A DNA stretch of 64,000 nucleotides, from the NCBI GenBank assembly GCA_030686995.1, contig CM060696.1:13553987-13617986 (forward strand), written 5' to 3'. A program made the position numbers and the translations under genes. The notes under the pieces are model-generated. The model searched no databases. It was not told the origin of the DNA and saw nothing but the letters and a program-made list of their open reading frames with translations. Origin of the DNA: Artemisia argyi. Taxonomy: Eukaryota > Streptophyta > Magnoliopsida > Asterales > Asteraceae. Each line of letters starts with the position of its first letter. Within the stretch, counting starts at the first letter, position 1. Shown piece after piece: positions 9,799-21,375 of the stretch.

Positions 9799-11141
9799 TG
9801 ATAAGGCAAAAAGTGTACCGCTTTTGGGGGGTCATTTAAGCCCGAATTCGTGATTATTTGATCAATTATTGCCCTAAATCGTTCCTTTTGTCATTTTAGG
9901 TACTTTTGAGAAGAAATCTGGAAAAGGAAGCATTTTGGACATTTTTGGAGCAATTTAGTGAAGAAAACGACAAAATCTCAAAATCCTTGCTCGGAACAGT
10001 ACCTGACGGCGTCAAGGCTACACAAGTAACGGCGTCAAGCTTGGTAAAAGAGGTGGATGTGAAAAATACACATGACGGCCCAGAACAATTTCAAGGCAAT
10101 TTGGCCTGACGGCGACCCAAGCCGCCAGGATCAAAATACATGTGACGGCCCAGAGTAAAATTACACATGACGGCGTCAGAAGTGGATCTAGGCAATAAGA
10201 ATTTTATCTTGGCGGCGAGTTGATGGCGTCACAAGCTATAACATGTCGCCGTCAAGGTGTAAAATCTATATATAGTTTTCTAATTTTCATTCATTAAGTG
10301 TGGAACTTTTGGAGAACCTCTTTGTGAAAACCCTAGATGATTTTTCTGTAAAAACAAGGGTTTCAACCCATGTTCCACCCATGTTCAATTGAAGATAAGT
10401 TTTCCAATAATCATTTAATATGTCTATGTGTTGTTTGATTCTATCTTATGCTTGTCTTTTTTTTAACATGCTAGGCTAGGTTTTTATTGTGTTTGCTTAG
10501 ATGTAATGAAACCTAGATGTTAATTATTGGTTGATGGTTTGTTTTATAATTGGTGGATGATTGTATTCGATGTTAGACTTAAGAAAACTGGCAGACTTCC
10601 AATTGGTAACTTGCTTGAACGTCTCGACATAGGAGTGAAGTAGGAGCTTATAGAGTTAGGGAATTTCGTACACGGCCCTGCGACTAGTATTAAGGAATAT
10701 AACCCGTCATCCATGCAATTGTAACAAGCTAATCAACCGGTAAAAGATATCTAGGGAGTAATGAAATCTAAGTAAACACATTTTCTCTTATTACAGTTTA
10801 CACCACATAATTAGTTTAAGCTTTATTTTATTTTAATTGCATCTTTAGTTAATTGGGTTAGTTGGCTAGCAACTAATTCCGCCCACTCCTTCAAAACCTG
10901 AGCTTTTATTTGCTTTTATAAAAATATAAAAATACAAAAAGAATCATCCCTCACCTTTAGACCTAGTTTAGTAGACTTTTTAATCCTAGCTAACACTATT
11001 CCTGAGTTGAACGATCAATCCCCCGGTACTTGTCACTATACTATTCTACAACGAACAGGTACACTGCTTGGTGGGGATTGCAAGCTTCTCAAGATCCATT
11101 GAGAGGTAAAACCTTTTGCAAGGGTGTAATTCCACGCATCA
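9799..11141 (+). repeat. right LTR of gypsy C (1,343 bp)
   Basis: It runs from TGATAAGGCAAAAAG to CCACGCATCA. It is homologous in inverse orientation to the LTRs at 25317-26766 and 31681-33130. U3 contains a cluster of TGACGGCGTCA-like palindromes (10006-10256), then TATATATA at 10266. The 3' part contains, on the opposite strand, a tRNA-Asp-like stretch near 11025-11055. Confidence 0.9.
10006..10273 (+). promoter_or_regulatory. U3 promoter of gypsy C: TGACG palindrome cluster plus TATA box
   Basis: The segment has repeated (T)GACGGCGTCA, TGACGGCCC and GTCGCCGTCA motifs from about 10006 to 10256, followed within 10 bp by TATATATA at 10266-10273. TGACG is the core of the plant as-1/ocs element bound by TGA-type bZIP factors. 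The arrangement looks like an enhancer directly upstream of the TATA box; activity is inferred. Confidence 0.6.
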
Positions 11142-11771
11142 GGAATACTTACAATGATGATTAGAGAGCAATGCATATGAAAGAAGGAGCAAATTTTCAT
11201 AGTTGTGGATGAGTGGTGAAGTGAATAGTAGCAGGTTTAAAGTGGTGGTATAGAATGGGTAGAGTTTGTTTTAATATAAAATAAGAAAAAGTTCCTGCAG
11301 GTCGGCGGATAAGGCAAAACCAAATAAAGGGTTCCGCCCCTTATGTCTCAAGGTTCCACCGCATCAGTAGATGCAAAAATTTTCCGGATTTGTTTTGATT
11401 TTTGTGATTTTATTCTAACGTTCAGAACTACAATGTAGGTTCCATAAGTCATAATCCAAGCCTAAGGAGGTTAAATGGTTCTCTGTTAAGAGGTTTTGTG
11501 AGAATGTCAGCGATGTTGTTTTCGGAAGAAACTTTTTCTATCGAGATGTTTCCTTTTTGAACATTGTCACGAAGGAATGATGACGGATTTCAATATGTTT
11601 AGTATGAGCATGTTGAACTGGATTCTTGCTAAGATCTATGGCTCCTTTGTTGTCACAAAGAATAGAGATATCGTTGAGTTGAATTCCGTAGTCGACTAGA
11701 GCTTGCTTCATCCAAAGAGCTTGTTGACATGCTTTTCTGGCCGAGACGTATTCGGCTTTGGTTGTTGATAT
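11142..11771 (-). pseudogene. Ty1-copia RNase H fragment
   Basis: On the - strand, 11771-11480 translates to the C-terminal half of a copia RNase H: TTKAEYVSA, the region around ALWMKQALVDYG, CDNKGAI, and HTKHIEIRHH. A frameshift follows the HH, and the next part (MFKKETSR) ends in a stop. The fragment is cut abruptly at 11771, at a GGTTCGG-rich element. The remaining 340 bp (11142-11480) looks like the downstream part of the same copia element but has no recognisable LTR. Gypsy C is inserted at its lower-coordinate edge. Confidence 0.75.
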
Positions 11772-12624
11772 AGCGAAGGGGGTGAGCGAATGGACCGAGA
11801 ACCGAAATGGAACCGACCCAATCCGAACCGACTTTTAGAACAGTGGTTCGGTTCTTGGTTCTTCAATATTTCAAGTTTCGGCTTGGTCTGGAACCGCGAG
11901 GAATCGGTTCTGGAATCAAAGAACCGCCTCAAATTCATTAACCACAAATAGGTTCATGTTAATGTACCAGGAAATGTAATGGGTTGTTCTACTGCCCAAC
12001 CCACAAAATCTGATATGTAAACATTTATTTTTTACAAAAATTATGTCCTCTTATAATCTTCATGCATGTAAACATGAAATGAAACCACAAAACCATATTT
12101 GATAGCTAAGGATTTTAGTTTATAGTTATGGAATAAAACTCGTACTTATAGGGAAATGTGCAGCTAGCAAAGTAATTGTTAATATAAAACAATACCCGGC
12201 GATAGACAGGCAACTGTTATCATCACCGACTCTAGTTCCCATTTTCCCTTTGGCTATGTCACTCATTGTTTTTGGCTCTCACCACCTCAAACATGTCAAC
12301 CACCTTTTGTTCTACCCTCATGCATGGCCGCCTTATTCATCTCTTAAACGACCAATAAAGAGAATCTGTTTATTTTTTTTATTTTTATTTTTTTTTAAGT
12401 TTGGGATTCACGTACATGGAATCATTAAGATTTTAAGTTAAAAGCGAAAAAGGAAACTTGTATAAAAATTATAGGAAGAAGAAGAATGTATGAATTGTTT
12501 CTTTTAGAATGTATGTTAGGTACTTAAAAATACAATATGGTTAAATATGGGGTAAGTGGCCAATCTTTTGGAAAGAAAAATAAACCTTCAGCGTGAAAGA
12601 TAACTAAATTTTGAGAATTAAAAG

Positions 12625-12865
12625 TGTTTTATTAAGGTGATTAGAACTAGTAAGGGCCGTTTGTATTTTTCATATCTTAATACTAGGAAACATTAATAGG
12701 TAGGTTATATTAGGTCGGTTATATTTTGATTATAAATAGGGAATCATAAGATTAAGACTTTGTACCTTCGAATATTGTTTTGCAATATAGAAAGCTTCTG
12801 TAATTCTGTCATTCTTGTTTCTTCTATTGTTATTCATCTTTGATTATTGTTTGTTGATTCTAACA
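12625..12865 (+). repeat. 5' LTR of copia H (241 bp)
   Basis: It starts TGTTTTATTAAGG and ends GATTCTAACA, followed by AG and the primer site TGGTATCAGAGC. A TATAAATAGG box lies at about 12732. Confidence 0.9.
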
Positions 12866-12867
12866 AG

Positions 12868-12879
12868 TGGTATCAGAGC
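12868..12879 (+). other. primer-binding site of copia H (tRNA-Met)
   Basis: TGGTATCAGAGC follows the LTR end after two bases. This is the standard plant copia primer site complementary to the 3' end of initiator tRNA-Met. Confidence 0.9.
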
Positions 12880-13307
12880 TTGTCGATCATTGTGGGTATT
12901 AGGAGTAGCTTGAATCGTTTGTTGATTTAGGGTTTCGTCTGAATTTGTTCGAACTTAGGGTTTCGGATTTTGGAGTTTGGTTTGAAAGTTTGTTTTGAAT
13001 CTAGTTTTGAAGCATCCATAGGTGATTTTGATTTGCACCGATTGATTTGGAATAATTTGTTTGTTTTGTTTTTGGATTCCATCTGTTATCTCAAGAACCC
13101 TAGTTTCTTGACTGGTTATTGTTTTGGGGAAGGTACTATTTTTTTGCCAGATTCTTTTGATCGACTGTTGTTTTTTTGGGGGGCTTTGCTTTCTGAATTT
13201 GGGATGCTACATATAAAGTGGGCTATTGGAATTGGTTTTGACTTTTGGATCAGTAACATTAGCATTTGTAGTTTCTTTTTGATTCGTTTGATATTTGTTT
13301 GAAAAAC

Positions 13308-14129
13308 ATGTCTTCTTCTTCTCAAATCACTAATATTGAGAAGTTTTTGGGAAAGAGTAACTTTAGCTTGTGGCATATCAAGATTCGAGCCTTATTGAAA
13401 CAACAAGGCATTTGGGCACCTATTAGCGGTACAAAACCGGCTGATATGACTGATGCTAACTATAAGTTGTAGGAAGAAAAGGCACACTCTACTATTTTGC
13501 TATGTTTATCCGATGAAGTTCTTTATGAAGTTGGTGACGAGGAAACGACAAAAGGAGTTTAGGAAAAGTTAGAAACTATTTACATGACAGAGTCGTTGAC
13601 GAATAAGTTGTTGTTGAAACAACACTTGTTTTCTCTTCGAATGAAAGAGGGCTCATCTTTGAAAGAGCATCTTGATGCTTTGAACTCGATATTGATGGAT
13701 TTGAAGAATGTTGAAGTGAAAATTGAAGATGATGCGGCTCTTGTTCTTTTAATGTCGTTGCCACCTTCGTTTGAAAGTTTTGTTAGCTCATTTGTTATCG
13801 GTAAAGACACTATCACTTTGGAAGATGTTAGATCTAGTTTGCATTCAAGAGAGCTTCATCGACAAGCGTCAGGAAGTGGTTATGAGTTCCGATCCATGGG
13901 TTTATCAATCACAAGTCGTGATAGGGGTCGATATCGGTTTAAAAAAGGTAAAGATAAAGGCGGAGCATCGTCAAGTTCTCGAGGTCCCAGTCATCGAGAT
14001 ATTTGTAACTACTGCAAAGCGATTGGTCATTGGAAGATTGATTGTCCTAAATTAAAGGAGAAAGGTTTGGTTGCGGCTACTGCTAAAGATGAGTCGTGCT
14101 ACTCGGGTTCAGAATGTGAGCTGCTTTGA
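13308..14129 (+). pseudogene. copia H Gag with two in-frame stops
   Basis: The start is ATG at 13308 (MSSSSQITNIEKF). The protein has the copia Gag core (W near residue 22, LCLSDEVLYEV, SLTNKLLLKQHLFSLRM) and a C-terminal CCHC zinc knuckle C-NY-C-KAIG-H-WKID-C near 14010-14045. In-frame TAG codons lie at about 13470 and 13560, early in the protein, so full-length Gag cannot be made from this copy. The frame ends at TGA 14127-14129 and is followed directly by the 3' untranslated region and LTR, with no pol. Gag normally forms the virus-like particle and binds element RNA. Confidence 0.85.
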
Positions 14130-14324
14130 ATGTTTAACCGTTTCGGTTAACATTTGGTTATTCGATTTTGAAGTCATCGGCGTTTGTTTTGGATTGATTT
14201 CTTTTGGATCGTTTTTTGGAAATCAATCATTTGTTTGAATTAGGCTAGTATCTCTAGCGTTTGAAATTTTGAATTTAATTTGGAACATTTGGTTTTCCTT
14301 AGGAGTTTCAATCACGGTGGAGAT

Positions 14325-14567
14325 TGTTACTAAGGTGATTAGTACTCCTAAGGGCCGTTTGGCATTTTTCATATCTTAGTATTAGGAGACATTATGAATA
14401 GGTTGGTTATGTTAGGTCGGTTATTTTTTGCTTATAAATAGGGAATCATAAGATTAAAACTTTGTACCTTTGAATTTTGTTTTGCAATTTAGAAAAGCTT
14501 CCGCAATTCTTTCGATTCTTGTTTCTTATATTGTTCTTCATCTTTGATTACCGAGTTGATTCTAACA
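14325..14567 (+). repeat. 3' LTR of copia H (243 bp)
   Basis: It starts TGTTACTAAGG after the polypurine stretch CACGGTGGAGAT and ends GATTCTAACA, followed by the target duplication AAAAG. Confidence 0.9.
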
Positions 14568-14876
14568 AAAAGTGTAAGCTCCTGCGTGGCTAGCAAAGAT
14601 GTTAAAAGACTTGTTTTTATATACTAAGAAGAGATGCTAAAAGCGTGTAAATGAAGTCAATTTATAAAAACATACATATTTCGGTTCCAATCGAGTAGAC
14701 CCGCAAGGAACCAATCGAAACTGAGAACCGAACCAGAACTGAGAAATGCTACTCGGTTCGGTTCTCGATTCCTTGGTCATCCATTTTTCGGTTCTCGGTT
14801 CTCTCATTTCCGTTCGGTTCCGGAACCGCACTAACCCTAAGAGGGTCAAATACAAATACCTTTTTATTTACATATG

Positions 14877-17509
14877 AAAATGAAAAACTATGGGGCGATT
14901 TTTGGTGATTGCGATTCCTAACATCCCTAAATCTACGATCTCTTCTATTCCTATCTAACGTCCTCTAATGTTTTTTTGTTTCCTTGATTATTCAGTTAAC
15001 ATTAAATCGTTCCTGGATCTATTCACAAGTGATCGTTTTAGGGTTCTTTCAAAAATCGTGTTTCTGCTTTTTACCGATCTTAGGGATCTTTGATCGATCC
15101 TATCTATTCTTGTTTCTCTAAGACGGTTCTTATCCCTTATAAGCCTTCCTTGAATCAACTTAATTCTTGCTGAATTCTTTAATCATGGGAGGAGGTTAGT
15201 TTGGGGCCTAACGATTCTAAACCCTAATCTTGCGATTAGGGTTTTATCTTTCTGTTTGATTTGTGCATGATTGTTTCCTTCGTTGGTGGTGATTATGTTA
15301 TTAGATTTTGTACGAGATGAATAAGGGGTTTCTGGTTTCTAGTAGTAGTGGAAAAAAGGTTGCTAGTAAGGAAGGTAGTATGAATGTTAATGTACCTAGT
15401 TTGGTCAATCAGACTAGAGAGTTGGAAAAAGGGTTTCCTAGTAACACTGTGTTGAGTTCCTCTAATGATGTGCCTAAGCAAGTGGAGCCGGTTTCACTTG
15501 CTTCTCCTTCAATGGTTAATGATGGTAATGATGGTAATCTTCCTGATGGTGATGGAGTTAATGTTGCTAATATGGCTGGATCAAAACAGCCTAATGTGGA
15601 GCAATTAATTGCTAATGCGCATAACAAGTTTGATGAAGCAATAAATAAAATTAACAGTGATATTGCTAATATGGCTTCATCTTCTGAGTTGAACAATTCG
15701 AGTGGTCTTGGGCTTCACATGAATCAGAGTGTTACTTCTGATCCTAATGCACCCAAGATTGATACTACTAGTGGTAATCGAGTCAAGTCGATTTCTTACG
15801 TAGGTGTTGTTTCTAATGAATCCCAGAAACACGTGTCTAATTTTCGAAGGTTAGAATGCAGCAAAAAGAAGGATAATGTTGACCTTTAAGTCTCGTTGAA
15901 AGTAGTGGAAGAGGTAAATATGAGGTTTGAGAATACTCTCTACGGATACTTCCTTGGTCAACATCTTGCTTTCCCTGTTGTTGATTATTATGTTCGCAAT
16001 GCGTGGTCTAAGTATGGGTTACAAAAGGTTATGATGAATGCTAAGGGGTTCTTTTTCTTCAAGTTTAACTCGAAGAAAGGTGTCGATGATGTTCTTGATA
16101 ATGGTCCTTGGTTGATTCGTAATGTTCCTATTATTCTTAAACCATGGACATTGAACACAAACTTGCTTAAAGAGGATTTAACTAACATCCCGGTGTGGGT
16201 TAAATTCCATGATGTTCCTTTAGCTATGTTTTCGGATGACGGGATTAGTCTTCTTGCTACTTTGATTGGGACGCCCAAAATGTTAGATGCTTTTACCAGC
16301 CAAATGTGCAAGGAATCGTGGGGCTGTAGTAGCTTTGCTAGATGCATGATTGAAGTAAAGTCGGATGAGGTGCTTAGGGATAGCATTACTGTTGAGATAC
16401 CTTTGCTTGATGGTACGGGTTCGACTATTGAGAAGATTCGGGTTGAATACGAGTGGAAACCACCGCGTTGTGATAAGTGTAAGGTTTTTGGTCATACTCT
16501 TATTGATTGTCCGAAAGCTGTTGTTCCTCCAGTTCAACCTACTAAGCCGGTTAATGATGGTTTCCCGGCTGTCAATAACAAAAAGAAAGGTAAACAAGGT
16601 GGTACTACAATTCAGGGTAAAGGAGGCTTTACTAAACCTGTTGTGGGTAAGCAATTTCAATACCAACCCAAAAAGAACCCTCCTGAACCAAAGAAGGTGG
16701 ATGGAACTAAGAATAAGGCTTCTGATGTGGCTAGTACGAGTGGAACCAAGATCACTACTTCTAATCAGTTTGATGCTCTTAATATGGATGATACAGATGA
16801 TTTTGGTATTCTTAAGGTTGTTACTAACATGGATGTGGATGTTGGCAGTACAATGGAAGTTAATAAGGATGAATCGGTTAAGACTGGTACTACATCACAA
16901 GTCCCTCTTGTGAGTGATATGCAACAACCGTTTGTGAGTGATTCTATGGGAACAATGGAAGTTGGTTCTACTCCTATTGTTGAGAAAATTAGTAAGCTTG
17001 AAAAGCTACTGATCGATGGGAAAACTACTCTTGTGGATGATGCTGGTCATCCTATTCCGTCTACCTCTATCACTAAGAGGGCTAACCCATTTTCTAATGT
17101 AGGTGAGGTTGTGGTTTCTGATAGTGAGGAGGATGAGGTTCTTAACACGTTCGACGAATCAGCAAATCTTTTTGGTGGTGGTCATGAGCGTGAAGATGAG
17201 TATGACTATGATGATTATTCGAAACAAATTTATGATCTTCCAGGGGAATTGGATGCTCTTAATGCCATTTATGGTTTTAATCTCCAAGGTCGTAGGAAGT
17301 AATTTATCTTTTATTATAGTCTCTACTATCATGTGAGTAATGGTTTGTTTTCTTGTTTTGAAAATAAGAAGTATCTTGTTATGTAAGCTTTTCGCCTATG
17401 TAACGGGCTGAGATATGAGATTCACCCATATCCGTTGTACTTAAAAGTTTTTTGGAATAATATATTTACCGGGTCGTTGATATTTTACCAAAAAAAATGA
17501 AAAACTATG
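14877..17509 (+). mobile_element. non-LTR (L1-type) LINE carrying ORF1 only
   Basis: The element body is 14893-17493, flanked by a 16-bp target duplication AAAATGAAAAACTATG at 14877-14892 and 17494-17509. It starts GGGCGATTTTTGG and ends with a 3' tail CCGGGTCGTTGATATTTTACC plus a short A run, as plant L1 elements do. ORF1 occupies 15317-17302. ORF2 (endonuclease and reverse transcriptase) is completely missing, so only about 190 bp separates ORF1 from the tail. An autonomous plant L1 would be about 6-7 kb. It must have been mobilised in trans or deleted before insertion. Confidence 0.88.
15317..17302 (+). pseudogene. LINE ORF1 (DUF4283-type plus zinc knuckle), one nonsense codon
   Basis: The start is ATG at 15317 (MNKGFLVSSSS). 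The 662-codon frame is continuous except for an in-frame TAA at 15887-15889. The N-terminal 190 residues are Ser/Asn-rich. From about 15905 comes the RNA-binding DUF4283 region (NTLYGYFLG, VMMNAKGFFFFKF, VDDVLDNGPWLIRN, VPVWVKFHDVP-like). A CCHC knuckle C-DK-C-KVFG-H-TLID-C lies at 16470-16510. A basic and then acidic tail follows (SDSEEDE, EREDEYDYDDY). In plant L1 elements this protein binds the RNA as a chaperone. ORF2 is absent downstream. Confidence 0.85.
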
Positions 17510-19141
17510 TTACGTGACAAAGCTTAACGTGGGATCCCTTGAGGCTTGGGGGCGTTTCTTTTTTTTTTCCTGTTTGTATGTGGATCCTGTCTGCACACTA
17601 TAATGATGTCTAGAATAAGATATGTAAAGTAAATGTTGTTTCTTTTGTTATACTTCTTAATTATTTTGTGCAATAAATGACCATTTGACCCTTTTTATAA
17701 AAATTAGTTTTAAATGAACAATGAATATTTGGTATCAATATTCAAAGTCAGATCTAGATAACAGATACCATATGTATTTATGAAATGATTTCAAAACATT
17801 CCAATTGCACAAAACACAAAAATCTTGAGCCACATAAACAACTACTGAACCAATCTTCAACGAAACTCAAAATTGCAAAAAATATCAATATGAAAACAAC
17901 TAGATAAATCAAAGATCATACAAACAAGAATACTTGGAGTTGTTTACAAATCCAAGATTTTTACTAACCAAAAGATAGATTTATCAATTTTGCCCTAAAA
18001 ACGAGGATAACTTTTGTGGTTTATTGCTATAATTTCTTCTTCTTCTTTTTCAGTTATTTGATGTAATAACCAAAATGAAGGAATTTCTTTAGAAAACAGT
18101 GATACACGAAATAGTGGAGTTGCCGACGTCAATTAGCTGCTGGTAGTTCGAGTAGCAGTTGAGGAGCCGCTGTCGTGGAGTAGCAGCAGGTGGAGGAGGT
18201 GATTTTGGATGGTGGAAGAAGAACAAAGGAATGAGAATTTGTTGAGGAGAGAGAAATACAAAAGAAATATGAGGATAATATGGTCATATAGGATCCTGGT
18301 TGCAAACAACCTCAAAATTAACCGCCTTTTAGATTCAGGATTTCTTTTTGTAAAAAGTAAAAATGAAACACCTTTTTTGCCAGATGGATTAAGAAATTTG
18401 CCTATTCAGAAAATTAAGCAAAAAATAAACACTCCCTAATTAGTCCTCAAAAGTCAAAAAGCTATGCCATGTGTCGGTACACTATCACATCATTTGAAAG
18501 AGAGACGCTAAATGTGTAGGTAGGTGTAATTTTTCAAACTAAATTTGAATTCTAACGAGTGCACACTCGCACACTAAGGCTCCACGACGACTAACTGAAC
18601 CACAAGGTCTTCTACGTTCACGAGGAGGTAACCGATCAACCATTCGCATGAGATGCGATACAAAACGTACAATGCCCAATCGATATAATGATTGAATGAC
18701 TCTTCACACAATTTTTGTGATGTTAAAAACTTGATAGCATCTTATTTTTTAGAAGAGCAAGAATAAAGATTGGCAACGTTCTAAATTTTTGATTTTTGTG
18801 ATGTTAAAATTTTCCTATTTGAGAAGTAGGCTTGTGAGACAAAATCTTACCGCATAAGTTTTGTCTATATTTGTGTAGTTATATACGGGTATCACTATGA
18901 CGATATCGTGTTTAGACTTTAGTTCATATATACAACCTGGTACCAAAAAAAAAAGAAATTTTTTATTCAATAATGTTTCGTCAGATACAATTCAAAAACT
19001 AAAACTTTGGATGTAAAAAATGATCGACAAGCCTTTGATCTCAGCTCTTTGCTAGTAAACTAGCGCTAGGCTACAAACATACGCTTTATGCTCATACAGA
19101 AAAAAATATATATATTGAATTGAAGGATCCAAAAGAAAACT
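17510..19141. other. intergenic, no gene recognised; downstream flank of laccase 1
   Basis: This is AT-rich sequence without convincing coding potential. A C/T-rich stretch on the - strand (18230-18130) looks like a 5' untranslated leader and could be a captured gene fragment, but there is no supported protein. From about 18895 (ACGATATCGTGTTTA) the sequence is paralogous to the 3' flank of laccase 2: the part before 39337 plus the part after 49252. It therefore represents the empty site of element J. Confidence 0.55.
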
Positions 19142-21304
19142 CTAGCACTTTGGAAGATCAGCTGGTGGCGGTAAAAGCTTTTGGTTTGGATTTTTTCCGT
19201 CCAACACGAGCCAAGCCATCTTCAAACCCCAACTTGTGTGAACTTCCAAATGGCAATGCATGAACCATACCCCTGCTCAATGCGTATAAAGAAACATACA
19301 TATCAACAAAGTTATAAGCATTTTTTGTATCATATGAAAAAGCGGTGTGTTAAACATTGAACATACCTGGGTTATCAGCGAGAAATCGTATAGCAACCCA
19401 CCCCCCAGAAGGGACACCAATCGTGTTTCTTTCAATAGGGTCGATGAGATTAAAGTTCTTTGGGTCCTTGTTAGGATTGTAGTTTCCAAACCCTTGACCA
19501 ACAACAAAGAAGTTGAAACCATGGAGATGAAGTGGGTGGCTTTCAACACCAAGAATGCTCGTATCTTGCATAACCAACTCCACACTCGTATTAAACGGAA
19601 GAACCATGAGTTTCGTACCGTTGCTCACAAAAGTATTGTTAGGAGGAGTTCCTGTATAGTTAAACCAATGCAATGGGTTGATTGGGAAATAAGGACTATA
19701 AACACCCTTTGATTGATCAAAATAGTGGGACTGGAGAAGGGCAACACTTGGTTGTACAAAAGAGACATTGTTGATAGAAGCAGCAAATCTAGTTCCATTC
19801 GGTCCTTGGCAAGTTTGGTTCTTTTCACAAGGGCTCGTACCAAGTCCAATGGTGAAAAATAAATGTCTGTCAATCTTTTGTGGTACATTAGCTGGAAACT
19901 GGCCACTTGCCAAGCTACGAAGTCTATTTGAAAATTTTGTCACAAATGAAGTGTCATTTAGAGATGGTAATGTTGGTTTAAAGAGTGGAAGATTTTTCAT
20001 GTGAACGGACGATTCATATTCAAGAATACCAGCAACTGTGGAATTGTCAAAAGTTCCTTGTCCCGTTACATATGGTCTAGCTAACATGAGAAAGTTGGCA
20101 CCAGGAAACTTTGATTTTGTCTTAAGGAGAATGTTGGTGGTTTGACCAGGAGCTAGTATAAGAGTTTCAGTGTCGAAAGGTTTTACGTAAATAGCATCAA
20201 CTTCAACAACTTTGAGAGTGTGGTTTGCTATGCTGAAAAAGAGTTCATCATTAAGTGCTGCATTGATTAGTCGAAGGAGGTATGTCTTCCCGGGCTTAAC
20301 CTTCAGCTTGAATGTATCTGCGAATTAATATCATCAGTCATTTCAGACATATGGATAATTAAATGTGCATGTATAGTTATAACTGGAATAGATAGTACTC
20401 CTTTTCATTTCCTAGATAGTAACAAATTGTGAAATACCTTTAGCAGAACAGTTATATAATGGACCAGGAAGCCCGTTGAAGGTATAGGCATCAGAAACAT
20501 TTGGACCTCCACCAGTTTGTGTTGCTTGAGCTATTATGGCTTCCGGGTCAGTATTAAACCACTCTCCTGTAGGCATAAAGCAGCGTGTTAATTTTATTGC
20601 ATGCCAAAAAGCTATTAATTTTGTTCGACTCTGTAGAAACTCTTACCAAAGATGATGGGAACTTCTTTGTAGGGTTTGGTAAATGGGTAAGGGACATGAA
20701 GCTTTGGAAGAATGATAAGTGGTCCATAAACACTCGCTCGGAGCCATGATATATGCGCATGCCAAAACAAGGTTCCTCTTTGTCCAACAACGGTATAGTT
20801 GTACACATAGCTTTGTCCAGTTTGTATGGGGCATTGTGTTATGTAAGCCGGCCCATCTGCCCATCCACTTCGAATCTGTCTAATACCATGCCTGTTTACC
20901 ATCAGAAACATAAATCATATGAACAAAGATAGATAGAAACATTTACTATATTGTCGAAGAAATAGATAATATGAAGCTACCAGTGGATCGTAATATTGTT
21001 GGAAACATGGTTGGTGACTTTGATTAGCAAACGGTCACCCTCCCTGGCGACTATACGCGGACCTGGAAATTTCCCATTCACCGTAACCATACTCTTCGTG
21101 TGGCATAGTCGTGTAACATTTTGCAGTTGGATCTGCATAAAGCTATTAACATCTTAAACTAAATCATATACAGCAAAGAACGTTATTGCATTAAAGGAGA
21201 CGTACGTTAAACTCAAATTTCCTGGTAGTGCTAGCAACGCCATACACCGAAAGAATTAAAGTCATTGCAACTATAGGAAACATCATTCTCACAAAACCAT
21301 CCAT
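19142..21304 (-). CDS. LAC17-like: laccase 1 (multicopper oxidase, LAC17-like), six exons
   Basis: Laccases are secreted blue-copper oxidases that oxidise monolignols to radicals with reduction of O2 to water, in the cell wall. Exons on the - strand: 21304-21206, 21132-20981, 20891-20647, 20566-20438, 20317-19367, 19272-19142 (99, 152, 245, 129, 951, 131 bp), all with GT-AG ends. The product is 568 residues, normal for the family. Residues 1-25 look like a signal peptide. Copper ligands are intact: HWHG (83-86), WHAH (127-130), HPLHLHG (469-475) and HCHLEVH (531-537), with Leu at the axial position. The end is PPPADLPKC. Several N-x-S/T sequons are present. It is most similar from memory to Arabidopsis LAC17. 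It is a near-identical paralogue of the gene at 49475-51649. All exons are open, so it is probably functional. Confidence 0.95.
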
Positions 21305-21367
21305 CTTTCTTGGTTAGTAATCTGAGAGGCTCTTGCTACTGCTATGAAACAAGCAATGAAAGCTGAA

Positions 21368-21375
21368 TATTTATA
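21368..21375 (-). promoter_or_regulatory. TATA box of laccase 1
   Basis: TATAAATA on the - strand lies about 64 bp upstream of the laccase ATG at 21304. The same sequence is found at the same distance before laccase 2 (51713-51720). No other regulatory site could be identified by eye. Confidence 0.65.

Larger units (their letters stand above)
5991..11141 (+). mobile_element. non-autonomous Ty3-gypsy element C (left LTR truncated by copia A)
   Basis: Parts in order: the last 231 bp of a left LTR (5991-6221), a primer site (6228-6245), a single 328-codon frame (6359-7345), about 2.45 kb of non-coding sequence, a hairpin plus polypurine tract, and a complete 1,343-bp right LTR (9799-11141). No gag, protease, RT or integrase is present. 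Elements B and D share the LTR, primer site and 3' non-coding region but carry gag in place of this frame. The two LTR pieces differ at about eleven of 231 positions by eye, so it is older than B. The long pre-PPT region with a GAGGACAAGCAAAT motif points to the Athila/Tat side of Ty3-gypsy (inference). Copia A is inserted in the left LTR. Confidence 0.85.
12625..14567 (+). mobile_element. gag-only Ty1-copia element H
   Basis: A complete small element of 1,943 bp with 5-bp target duplications AAAAG (12620-12624 and 14568-14572). The 5' LTR is 12625-12865 and the 3' LTR 14325-14567; both contain TATAAATAGGGAATCATAAG. The primer site TGGTATCAGAGC at 12868-12879 is complementary to initiator tRNA-Met. 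The only gene is gag (13308-14129); protease, integrase and RT are absent. This is the layout described for terminal-repeat elements with GAG only (TR-GAG). The LTRs differ at roughly a tenth of positions, so the insertion is old. Confidence 0.9.
11772..14860. mobile_element. putative DNA transposon remnant with GGTTCGGTTC subterminal repeats
   Basis: Both edges are packed with GGTTCGGTTC / GAACCGAACC-type repeats (11797-11945 and 14686-14830), arranged so that the two ends are roughly inverted copies. Such subterminal repeats are typical of hAT-like elements. I could not fix terminal repeats or an 8-bp target duplication, so the ends are approximate. The interior (11946-12624 and 14568-14685) has no coding evidence and is split by copia element H. 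Confidence 0.4.

Noticed and set aside
16365..16913. 182-codon frame overlapping LINE ORF1
   Set aside because: It is an alternate frame of ORF1 rich in Leu/Arg without domain signature; ORF1 has the knuckle and DUF4283 features.
18133..18439. Possible small gene with 5' leader on the - strand
   Set aside because: There is a C/T-rich leader-like stretch but no ORF of useful length or recognisable protein.
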